A stretch of DNA of 64,000 nt from CAWUKT01 sp963923035 (GTDB taxonomy: Bacteria > Bacteroidota > Bacteroidia > J057 > JADKCL01). The position numbers and the translations under genes were made by a program. This document shows positions 1-7,127 of the stretch, one piece after another. The notes below the pieces were generated by a model that saw nothing but the letters and a program-made list of their open reading frames with translations, was not told the origin of the DNA and made no database searches. Location: positions 5,335 to 69,334 of the forward strand of contig CAWUKT010000030.1 of NCBI GenBank assembly GCA_963923035.1. Reading direction: 5' to 3'. The first letter of the stretch is position 1. Every line of letters begins with the position of its first letter.

Positions 1-68
1 TGAGGTGGTTAAAAGAAAATACAAATTTTTAAGCAAACCGCCTAACAGTCAACTAACTATAAAAAGAA

Positions 69-94
69 GGGGCTGCATCCACCGACACAGCCCC
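69..94 (-). terminator. Rho-independent terminator of recA
   Basis: Inverted repeat GGGGCTG (69-75) / CAGCCCC (88-94). On the minus strand it is followed by a T-rich run (complement of 58-68). It lies 24 bp past the recA stop codon. Confidence 0.8.
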
Positions 95-117
95 GATCAT
101 GCAGTATTAAATCTTGC

Positions 118-1146
118 TTATTCCGCCGGTTCAGGGGCGGCTTCCTTGATGCCTTTGGCTTCAAGAATCTTGTTTTCGATTTCGGCCATAAGCTCCGGAT
201 TGTCCAGCAGGAGGTTCTTGACGGAATCCCTGCCCTGGCCGAGTTTGTCGTCTCCGTAGCTGAACCAGGAACCTGCCTTCTTCACGATGCCTGCGTCGAC
301 ACCCAGGTCGAGGACTTCACCCGCTTTGGAGACGCCGAGTCCGTACATGATGTCGAATTCCGCGATGCGGAAGGGCGGCGCCACTTTGTTCTTGGCGACC
401 TTGACCTTCGCGCGGTTACCGATGACATCGGTGCCGCTCTTGATCTGGCCAATCCGACGGATGTCGAGGCGCACGGAGGCGTAAAACTTGAGGGCGTTAC
501 CACCGGTGGTGGTTTCCGGGTTGCCAAACATCACGCCGATTTTTTCCCGCAACTGGTTGATGAAGATACAGACGCAGTTGGATTTGGAGATGGCGCTGGT
601 CAACTTCCGCATGGCCTGGGACATAAGGCGGGCCTGGAGGCCCATCTTGGAATCGCCCATTTCGCCTTCGATTTCTGCCCGGGGCACCAAGGCCGCGACG
701 GAGTCCACGACGATGATGTCGATGGCACCGGAACGGATCAGGTTTTCGGTGATTTCGAGGGCTTGTTCCCCGTTGTCGGGCTGGGAAATGAACAGGTTTT
801 CGGTGTCGATGCCGAGGTTCTCGGCGTAGAAGCGGTCAAATGCGTGTTCCGCGTCAATGAAGGCGGCGATGCCTCCCATTTTTTGGGCTTCGGCGATGCA
901 ATGGAGCGCCAGGGTGGTTTTACCTGAGCTTTCCGGGCCGTAGATCTCGACGATCCGGCCGCGGGGGAGTCCTCCGACCCCCAACGCAATGTCCAATGTG
1001 AGGGAGCCCGTCGGAATGACGGGAATGTCTTCAATGTTCTCATCGCTCAGCTTCATGACAATGTTCTTGCCATGGGATTTTTCCAGGCGGTCCATCGTCA
1101 TTTGGAGGGCCTTGAGCTTGTCCTTCTTCGAATCTTTCGCTGCCAT
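118..1146 (-). CDS. recA: Recombinase RecA
   Basis: RecA polymerises on single-stranded DNA in the cytoplasm, catalyses ATP-driven strand exchange in homologous recombination, and stimulates LexA-type autocleavage. The 342-residue protein has the usual length. Walker A GPESSGKTT is at about residues 70-78; the conserved stretches IAAFIDAEHAFD and MSQAMRKLTSAI are present, and the acidic C-terminal tail (EAAPEPAE) is typical. It is monocistronic, with its own terminator just downstream and a Bacteroidota-type -7 element upstream. No SOS box was recognised in the 5' region. Identification is by family sequence and is secure. Confidence 0.98.
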   Translation of the reverse strand: MAAKDSKKDKLKALQMTMDRLEKSHGKNIVMKLSDENIEDIPVIPTGSLTLDIALGVGGLPRGRIVEIYGPESSGKTTLALHCIAEAQKMGGIAAFIDAEHAFDRFYAENLGIDTENLFISQPDNGEQALEITENLIRSGAIDIIVVDSVAALVPRAEIEGEMGDSKMGLQARLMSQAMRKLTSAISKSNCVCIFINQLREKIGVMFGNPETTTGGNALKFYASVRLDIRRIGQIKSGTDVIGNRAKVKVAKNKVAPPFRIAEFDIMYGLGVSKAGEVLDLGVDAGIVKKAGSWFSYGDDKLGQGRDSVKNLLLDNPELMAEIENKILEAKGIKEAAPEPAE

Positions 1147-1168
1147 ACTAAGGTTCTGTTTTGAATGT

Positions 1169-1176
1169 CAAAAATA
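1169..1176 (-). promoter_or_regulatory. Probable -7 promoter element for recA
   Basis: Minus-strand TATTTTTG matches the Bacteroidota consensus TAnnTTTG and lies 22 bp before the recA start codon. The nearest TTG (complement of 1201-1203) is 24 bp further upstream, slightly longer than the usual spacing, so the -33 assignment is weak. Confidence 0.4.
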
Positions 1177-1476
1177 TTGCAATCGTACCTGTGCATTGAA
1201 CAAAAGTTATGCACAAAAATGTTTGTAGGGATCGTACCTGCCGGTGAGCGGAAGGGGATCAGCAATGACATTCCAAAACACGGGAGGAGCTTTGACACCT
1301 CATGTCAAGGATTGGAGGTGAATTGAAAAAAGTTTTGGTAGGTGGGGATGAATGCGGGACTCCCCCAGCCACGTGAGAGCGGGTTGGGGAGTAGGCCCTG
1401 GATTGGGAGTTTGATTGAGTGAATTTGCCTCGGAGAGGCAAGGGCGGATTTTTCTTTTGTACTCCTCAGATCATTA
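1177..1476. other. Intergenic region recA / putative effector
   Basis: No gene is seen. A short perfect hairpin TTGCCTC-GGA-GAGGCAA lies at 1425-1441, about 35 bp past the stop of the minus-strand gene at 1477. On the plus strand it is followed by a T-rich run. It may be a weak terminator. Confidence 0.4.
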
Positions 1477-2334
1477 TTACTTTGATTCATTGGATGTCGA
1501 GTCTCCTGTTTCAGGAACTTTATTCTCGTCATCCTGTGTGTCATCATCCCCATCTCTATTTCTTTTGCCTCTATTCGAACCTCCTTCCTTTGACTCGGTA
1601 GTTGAGTTCAATTCTTGCTTTTTCTTCTTACTCACTTGCTCTTTCCCAATGGATTTCTTTATCTCTTCCCAATTTTTCCCCTTTATTTCGGGCTTTTTGA
1701 GAGGCGCTTTCTTTAGAAAGTCTTCAAAGCGCTCCTCCTTCCCATCGACTTCACATTGGGAAAGCCCCATCACAAAAAAATGGCCAAAAAACCTCCCTGA
1801 TTGTTTGTAATGGATATTTAACGCAATCACTCCACTATTCAGTTCCCAAATGAAACGTGCATAATCACCTTTATGCTGAATGTGATCATAACTATCGAAT
1901 CCTTTGTCCTCCAATTCTGCATACACCTTATCGAAGGAATCTTCTTTGTCTACCTCAATGGGGGGAGAGGCTTGTTCTGAGGGAATAGATTTACTTGATT
2001 CTCCACCTGCTGTTGGAGGGTTGAAGATCTTATTCCGCGAAGCACTTTGTTTTTTTAGGAAATCCAGAGTGTCTCTAGTTCCAGCCGCTCCTTTTGACCT
2101 CGATTCATTTTCTGATTGGCCAGCACTTTGATTGCCTTGATTCGAGGAGCTTGTTTGTCCCCCCTCTTCTGAAGTTTCACTTTCTGCCCCCTTTCCACCT
2201 TGGACCAATTGCAACGGAGGTGGCGCCATCTGCCGCCTCCCTCCCGCTTGACTGAACGGATGATCGCCAAAGGCTGAAGGCCCCTGATAAGAGGATGCTT
2301 GCTTTTTTTCAGACTGAATTCTTTCGGAGGGCAT
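1477..2334 (-). CDS. Low-complexity protein with an injection-system-type N-terminus (putative secreted effector)
   Basis: The function is not recognised. The 285-residue protein starts with a Ser/Gln/Gly/Pro-rich disordered segment (residues 1-130) that contains APPPLQLVQ. This resembles the PPFQLKA-like N-termini of Bacteroidota proteins that travel with extracellular contractile injection systems or DUF4157 proteins. There is no classical signal peptide. A small globular region (about residues 125-215, with GFDSYDHIQHKGDY and IHYKQSGRFFGHFFVMG) precedes a highly charged Lys/Glu/Asp/Ser tail. The gene is visibly more A+T-rich than its neighbours, which suggests acquisition. The ORF is long and its composition is protein-like. 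The effector role is inference from the N-terminus only. Confidence 0.6.
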   Translation of the reverse strand: MPSERIQSEKKQASSYQGPSAFGDHPFSQAGGRRQMAPPPLQLVQGGKGAESETSEEGGQTSSSNQGNQSAGQSENESRSKGAAGTRDTLDFLKKQSASRNKIFNPPTAGGESSKSIPSEQASPPIEVDKEDSFDKVYAELEDKGFDSYDHIQHKGDYARFIWELNSGVIALNIHYKQSGRFFGHFFVMGLSQCEVDGKEERFEDFLKKAPLKKPEIKGKNWEEIKKSIGKEQVSKKKKQELNSTTESKEGGSNRGKRNRDGDDDTQDDENKVPETGDSTSNESK

Positions 2335-2681
2335 AACGCAATTGGATTAAGTGGTGAATATGAATTGAATCCAACCTCCCCTGAAAATCAGGCCATAACG
2401 ATTCCGATCTGCAAGGAGAGCTACCGATAGCAATCAGAAATGATCGGGTTTCAAGAGAGAAGGTTGAGTTGAGAAACAGGTCAAAGGAAAGGAAGTCGCC
2501 CCAAAATCAGAAAGACAAAATCCAGGGTGAATAGAGGGGGTAAAAAAGGGAATTGAGAGCATAAGGCAACCCAATCCTCAAAAGAAGCCTGAACAGCACA
2601 AACAAAACAAGATTTTTAGTCCAAATTTTCCCAATCATAGAATCCCATTACCCCACCAATCAATTCAGGTACATAAAAAAA
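2335..2681. other. Intergenic region without recognisable gene
   Basis: This is an A+T-rich spacer between the putative effector gene and the GH31 terminator. No convincing ORF or RNA gene is visible. It must contain the promoter of the minus-strand gene ending at 1477, but no clear TAnnTTTG box was found. Confidence 0.5.
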
Positions 2682-2708
2682 GCGAAGCCCCGCCAACCGG
2701 GACTTCGC
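2682..2708 (-). terminator. Terminator of the pfkA-kinase-GH31 operon
   Basis: Hairpin GCGAAG-CCCCG...CCGGGA-CTTCGC (2682-2708) with one mismatch. On the minus strand it is followed by six T residues (complement of 2675-2680). It lies 29 bp past the GH31 stop codon. Confidence 0.8.
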
Positions 2709-2736
2709 ACATTCAAACTTACGTAATATCCTATTT

Positions 2737-5142
2737 CTACCAGCGGATGTCCGCTGCCTGAAGATCAAATTCCACGTAGGGAACGCCCTCGTAACCATAC
2801 AGTTCCGAGGTCGGCGGGCCCATCGGATCGAATTGCGTGATCGGCTCCACCCAGTGGAAATCTCCCGTCTGGGTGCTTGCTGCATTTCCATTTACCGTCA
2901 CTTCGCCCACTTCTCCGAACCCGTGCAAATAGAGCCGCACCTTGCTGAACAGCCCCGCCCATTGGCCTTCATTCGCACCAATGCTCAAGGTCCGTCCCTG
3001 CCCGTCAAATTCCAATTGGTGACGGGTGAAACCGCCATCCGCATTGGGATCCGGCTGGTCCTGGTCATCGTAGAAGGTAAACGAGAACGGCTGCGAGCCG
3101 CCCGCATAGGCATGGAGGAACAACGTATCCTCCGGCGCCTCTGCGATGCTCTGGACCAGCGACTGCATGGTCAGCAGGGTGCCTCCCCGGACATACACCG
3201 GCAACTTCTCAATCGGCGTTTCCTCGATGATGACCTGACCACCGTCGTAGGACTTCCCGGTCAGCAGATCGTACCAATTGCCTTCCGGCAGGTAGACCTT
3301 GGCGAGGCTCACCGTGCTTTCCACCGGCGCCACCAACAAGGACGGCCCGAAATAGTACTGATTTTCGAAAGCCCGGTCGTAAATCTCATCTGACTGGTGG
3401 TGTTCGATCGCCAGGGAACGCACAAGCGGCATCCCAATGGTATGCGCCTCGTACATGCCGCTGAAGATATAGGGCATCAGGCGGTAGCGCAGACCGATAT
3501 AGTTCCGGTTGATTTCTTCGGATTGTTCGCCGTAAGACCACGGCTCCGAGTCGCGGCTGTTGACCACGGAGTGACCGCGGAAGAAGGGCGAAAACGCGCC
3601 AATCTGGATCCAACGGGTGTACAGGTGCGGGGAAGCCTCGCCGGCGAAGCCGCCGACATCGTAGCCAGAATACGCGATTCCGGCCAGTCCAAGGCTGGTC
3701 ACCAAACGGATGCCAGCCATCATGTGCTTGTCCGTCGCGACGTTGTCGCCGGTCCAGATCGCCGCATAGCGCTGGATGCCGGAAAAACCGGCCCGTCCCA
3801 AGATGAATGGACGCTTCTCCAAGTATTTTTCGGCCCCTTCGCGGGTGGCGCGGGCCATGTGCATGCCGTAGGTATTGCGGGCCTGCAAGAAGGACGCCTC
3901 CTCCCCTTCCCACTTGAATTCCAAGTTATTGGGGAGGCTTTGGCCCCAGGCAGCCGGCTCGTTCATGTCGTTCCAGAAACCGTCGATGCCGACTTCGGTA
4001 TAGGCATTGAACTGGTCGGCCCACCATTCACGGGTGGCTTCAGAGGTGAAGTCGGGAAATGCCGACCATCCTGGCCAGACCTGGCCGTGGTAGACATCCC
4101 CATCCGGCAATTTGACGAAGTGATCGCCCGCTAAACCGGATTGGTACGAGGCGTAATTGGGGTCTTTTTTGATGCCCGGATCGACAATGACTACCACGTG
4201 AAAGCCCATTTCCTTGAGCTCGTCGAGGAGGCCTTTGGGGTCGGAAAAACGATCGGGGTGGAAGGTGAATACCCGGTAGCCATCCATGTAGTGAATGTCC
4301 ATGTAGACCACGTCCGCCGGGATTTTTTTGTCCCGGAAATTGCGGGCGACCGACAATACTTCGGAATCGGGATAATAGCTGTACCGGCACTGCTGATAGC
4401 CCAGAGACCATTTGGGTGGCATGGGCAAACGTCCCGTCAGCCAGGAATAGTTTTCCAGTATCCGGGGAACATAGCCGCCGAAGAAATAGTAATCCATTTC
4501 CCCGTAGTCCGCTGAGAACCATGAAAAACGATCACTGGAAGCCCCAAAATTGACTTCGGAGCGGTGGCTATTGTCGAGGAAAATGCCGTAGCTCTTTCCC
4601 GAATGGATTCCGATGAAGAAAGGCGTACTCAGGTAGAGGGGATCGGCATCGTGCTCGTAGGCGAAGTCATCCGTATTCCAATGGGTATAGGCGGAACCCC
4701 GGCGATCCAGGTGCCCCGTTTTTTCTCCCATTCCGATAAACCGCTCTCCCTCCTGCAATTTCCGGTAGGTCGTCACCCGCTCGCCCTGCCAACCCGTGGT
4801 CAGCGGATCGTCTTCACTCAGCACAGTCCCATCTCCATCCGAAAAGCTGATGGCGCTGTTGGAATTGTCGAGGAAAACAGAAACGATACCTCCCCCTCCA
4901 ATCCGAAACCCTTCCGGCGTCTCTTCAATGCTAATATCCAATTTCTCCGGGGAGGCGATGACAGCGTATGAAAAAGGCTCCGATTCCTGGTCCTGACGGC
5001 GAATCTGCACCCGAACCACATCGACGCGGTAATAGGTGAGGGTGATGCAGGCAAAATCGTTCTCGAAAAGGAAGCTGTTGTGTTCGCGTCCTTTAAAACG
5101 CACCTGCCCGACGGGCTGGTACTTGCTCGCTACTTTTCTCAT
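2737..5142 (-). CDS. Glycoside hydrolase family 31 alpha-glucosidase
   Basis: It releases glucose from the non-reducing ends of alpha-glucans or malto-oligosaccharides by a retaining mechanism. The 801-residue protein has an N-terminal beta-sandwich (about 1-230), a (beta/alpha)8 barrel (about 235-600) and C-terminal beta domains. The family signature DGFWNDMNEP gives nucleophile Asp392, and AIWTGDN places the acid/base at about Asp466. No signal peptide is seen, so it is probably cytoplasmic and acts on imported oligosaccharides. It is the last gene of a three-gene operon, starting 12 bp after the stop of the sugar kinase. Substrate specificity within GH31 (alpha-glucosidase versus alpha-xylosidase) cannot be fixed from sequence alone; the neighbouring amylase favours alpha-glucans. 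Confidence 0.93.
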   Translation of the reverse strand: MRKVASKYQPVGQVRFKGREHNSFLFENDFACITLTYYRVDVVRVQIRRQDQESEPFSYAVIASPEKLDISIEETPEGFRIGGGGIVSVFLDNSNSAISFSDGDGTVLSEDDPLTTGWQGERVTTYRKLQEGERFIGMGEKTGHLDRRGSAYTHWNTDDFAYEHDADPLYLSTPFFIGIHSGKSYGIFLDNSHRSEVNFGASSDRFSWFSADYGEMDYYFFGGYVPRILENYSWLTGRLPMPPKWSLGYQQCRYSYYPDSEVLSVARNFRDKKIPADVVYMDIHYMDGYRVFTFHPDRFSDPKGLLDELKEMGFHVVVIVDPGIKKDPNYASYQSGLAGDHFVKLPDGDVYHGQVWPGWSAFPDFTSEATREWWADQFNAYTEVGIDGFWNDMNEPAAWGQSLPNNLEFKWEGEEASFLQARNTYGMHMARATREGAEKYLEKRPFILGRAGFSGIQRYAAIWTGDNVATDKHMMAGIRLVTSLGLAGIAYSGYDVGGFAGEASPHLYTRWIQIGAFSPFFRGHSVVNSRDSEPWSYGEQSEEINRNYIGLRYRLMPYIFSGMYEAHTIGMPLVRSLAIEHHQSDEIYDRAFENQYYFGPSLLVAPVESTVSLAKVYLPEGNWYDLLTGKSYDGGQVIIEETPIEKLPVYVRGGTLLTMQSLVQSIAEAPEDTLFLHAYAGGSQPFSFTFYDDQDQPDPNADGGFTRHQLEFDGQGRTLSIGANEGQWAGLFSKVRLYLHGFGEVGEVTVNGNAASTQTGDFHWVEPITQFDPMGPPTSELYGYEGVPYVEFDLQAADIRW

Positions 5143-5154
5143 GTTGTTTGACTA

Positions 5155-6027
5155 TCAGTGAGTGGTTGCTTTCACCGAAGATAAGGAGTATTTCAAATGA
5201 TATTCACGGAGGCCCAAGATTGGCTTCTTGACCACCTGCCCGATGGTGATGCCCATGCTCGTCGCGACTTCTTCCAGAAAGTCCTGGAAATAGTATGCAC
5301 CCGAGCCTACAAAGCTGGTTTTGACCTCTTTGTAATTGGGGTAGCAGGTGACGTGGACATCCAGGAAATGGCGCATTCCAGCGTAGATCATCTCCTTGAT
5401 ATAGGGATGGGTCCGGTGGGTGGAGCAAAATTTCATGAAGGAAGCCAGGTAGACATTGGCGTGGGGCCGGGTATATACGTGCTCCACGATCACATCCATG
5501 GTGATGTCATAGGTTTCCTTGAAATCAGCGGCCAACTCTTCCGGCATGCGCTTGTAGAGGAAGTCCGAGATGAGCCGCTTGCCATAGTAGGAGCCGGAGC
5601 CTTCGTCGCCGAGGATATAGGCCAGCGCAGGAACTTCTTCGTAAATGGAGGAACCGTCGAAAAAGCAGGCATTGGAGCCCGTGCCGAGGATACAGGCCAC
5701 TACCGGCTCGCCCTGGTAGACGGACAATGCCGCTCCGTCCAGGTCGTGGCCTACGTGGATGGCCGCGTGGGGAAATAGACGGACGAGCGCCCGCTTCACA
5801 ATCGCATTCAATTCCGGGCTGGAACAACCGGCGCCATAAAAATAGAGCTGGGTGACCTTCTCGGAATAAGGCATGAGGGTTTCGTGCCCCCGCAACGTGG
5901 TGACGATGAACCCTTCACTGTGAAAGTAGGGGTTGAACCCCATCGAACTACACTGAAAGATGGTCTCGGCTCCATCCAGGAGCAACCAATCGCATTTGGT
6001 GGAACCGCTGTCCGCTATCAATATCAT
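5155..6027 (-). CDS. BadF/BadG/BcrA/BcrD-family sugar kinase (N-acetylglucosamine kinase-like)
   Basis: This is an actin-fold (ASKHA) kinase of the family that includes N-acetylglucosamine and glucosamine kinases; it phosphorylates a hexose at the expense of ATP. Phosphate-1 motif ADSGSTKCDW is at the N-terminus, GTGSNACFFDG is near residue 115, and ILGDEGSGSYYGK follows. I chose the ATG at 6027 (290 residues), which begins right before the phosphate-1 motif and 11 bp after the pfkA stop; the frame could extend upstream to 6072 but would then overlap pfkA. Lying between phosphofructokinase and an alpha-glucosidase, it may phosphorylate the glucose released by GH31. That substrate is inference; GlcNAc is the family default. 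Confidence 0.88.
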   Translation of the reverse strand: MILIADSGSTKCDWLLLDGAETIFQCSSMGFNPYFHSEGFIVTTLRGHETLMPYSEKVTQLYFYGAGCSSPELNAIVKRALVRLFPHAAIHVGHDLDGAALSVYQGEPVVACILGTGSNACFFDGSSIYEEVPALAYILGDEGSGSYYGKRLISDFLYKRMPEELAADFKETYDITMDVIVEHVYTRPHANVYLASFMKFCSTHRTHPYIKEMIYAGMRHFLDVHVTCYPNYKEVKTSFVGSGAYYFQDFLEEVATSMGITIGQVVKKPILGLREYHLKYSLSSVKATTH

Positions 6028-6038
6028 AAGTTCAAATT

Positions 6039-7016
6039 TTAAATCGCAAGGATATTGGCTATCCGAAGCCATTCGTCATCGATGTCCGCCCGCTTCGAAA
6101 TGGCCTCTTCCAATGGTGTATACACTAAATCTTTGTGGATGATCCCGGCCATCACATCCTTTCGCCCTTCCAGCAGGCCCTCTACAGCAGCAACGCCGTA
6201 GCGGCTGGCCAGAATGCGGTCCAGCGTGGTCGGCGAACCACCTCTTTGGAGGTGGCCCAGGATCGTCACCTTCGATTCATAGTAATTGAATCGCTCGTTG
6301 ACCTCTTCCGCGATGCGGAAGGTGCGCCCGCTCTCCCCTGCCTCGGCCACAATGACCAGGCTAAAGGATTTCCGGCTCTTCCAATTCCGGTCCAGAATCT
6401 GGACCAGCTTGTTGATATCGGCATCTTTTTCCGGCAGCAACATGGCTTCCGCTCCGACGGCCAGGCCACTCCGCAGGGCAATGAAGCCCGCATCGCGTCC
6501 CATCACCTCGATGAAGAAGAGGCGTCCGTGAGAAGCAGCCGTGTCCCGGATCTGGTCAATGGCCGATACCACAGTATTGGTGGCAGTGTCGAAACCGATA
6601 GAGTAATCAGCCCCGTAGAGGTCGTTGTCAATGGTGGCGGGGATTCCGATGACCGGAATTCCAAATTCCTGGTGCAGGATATGAGCGCCGGTAAAGCTCC
6701 CATCTCCCCCAATCGCCACCAAGGCATCGATTTCAGCCTCTTTCAATTGTTCGTAGGCCCGTTTCCGCCCCTCTTTGGTCCGGAATTCATCTGAGCGGGC
6801 CGATTGCAGAATCGTACCGCCCCGGTGGAGGATATTGCCCACCGATCTAGCTTTCAATTCCTTGAAATTGCCCTCAATCATTCCGTGATACCCCTGATAG
6901 ATGCCCACCACATCTTTGCGATAATACACCGCCGTACGAACCACCGCCCGAATGGCCGCGTTCATGCCCGGGCTGTCCCCGCCAGATGTAAAGACACCGA
7001 TTCTTTCTATGTCCAT
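6039..7016 (-). CDS. pfkA: ATP-dependent 6-phosphofructokinase
   Basis: It phosphorylates fructose 6-phosphate to fructose 1,6-bisphosphate, the committed step of glycolysis. The 325-residue length is typical of bacterial PfkA. GGDSPGMNAAIR is at residues 12-23. GGDGS with PATIDND indicates the ATP-using rather than the pyrophosphate-using subtype. Catalytic Asp is in TIDND. MGRDAGFIAL and LGHLQRGGSPT are conserved substrate-site stretches. It is the first gene of the pfkA-kinase-GH31 operon, and a 17-bp palindrome lies 43 bp upstream of its start. Confidence 0.97.
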   Translation of the reverse strand: MDIERIGVFTSGGDSPGMNAAIRAVVRTAVYYRKDVVGIYQGYHGMIEGNFKELKARSVGNILHRGGTILQSARSDEFRTKEGRKRAYEQLKEAEIDALVAIGGDGSFTGAHILHQEFGIPVIGIPATIDNDLYGADYSIGFDTATNTVVSAIDQIRDTAASHGRLFFIEVMGRDAGFIALRSGLAVGAEAMLLPEKDADINKLVQILDRNWKSRKSFSLVIVAEAGESGRTFRIAEEVNERFNYYESKVTILGHLQRGGSPTTLDRILASRYGVAAVEGLLEGRKDVMAGIIHKDLVYTPLEEAISKRADIDDEWLRIANILAI

Positions 7017-7058
7017 AGGAATATCGAGCTAGTCTTATTGTAAGATCAACGTTAAGAT

Positions 7059-7075
7059 AGTGTCAATCTGACACT
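7059..7075. promoter_or_regulatory. 17-bp palindromic operator upstream of pfkA
   Basis: AGTGTCA-ATC-TGACACT is a perfect 7-bp inverted repeat with 3-bp spacer, between the amylase stop (7128) and the pfkA start (7016). A site of identical length and arms occurs at 10905-10921 upstream of the amylase operon. The protein that binds it is unknown. Confidence 0.65.
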
Positions 7076-7127
7076 TATCCAAGTGGATACAGGTGTTTTT
7101 ACCCACATCCCCGGTAAATTCAGTGGA

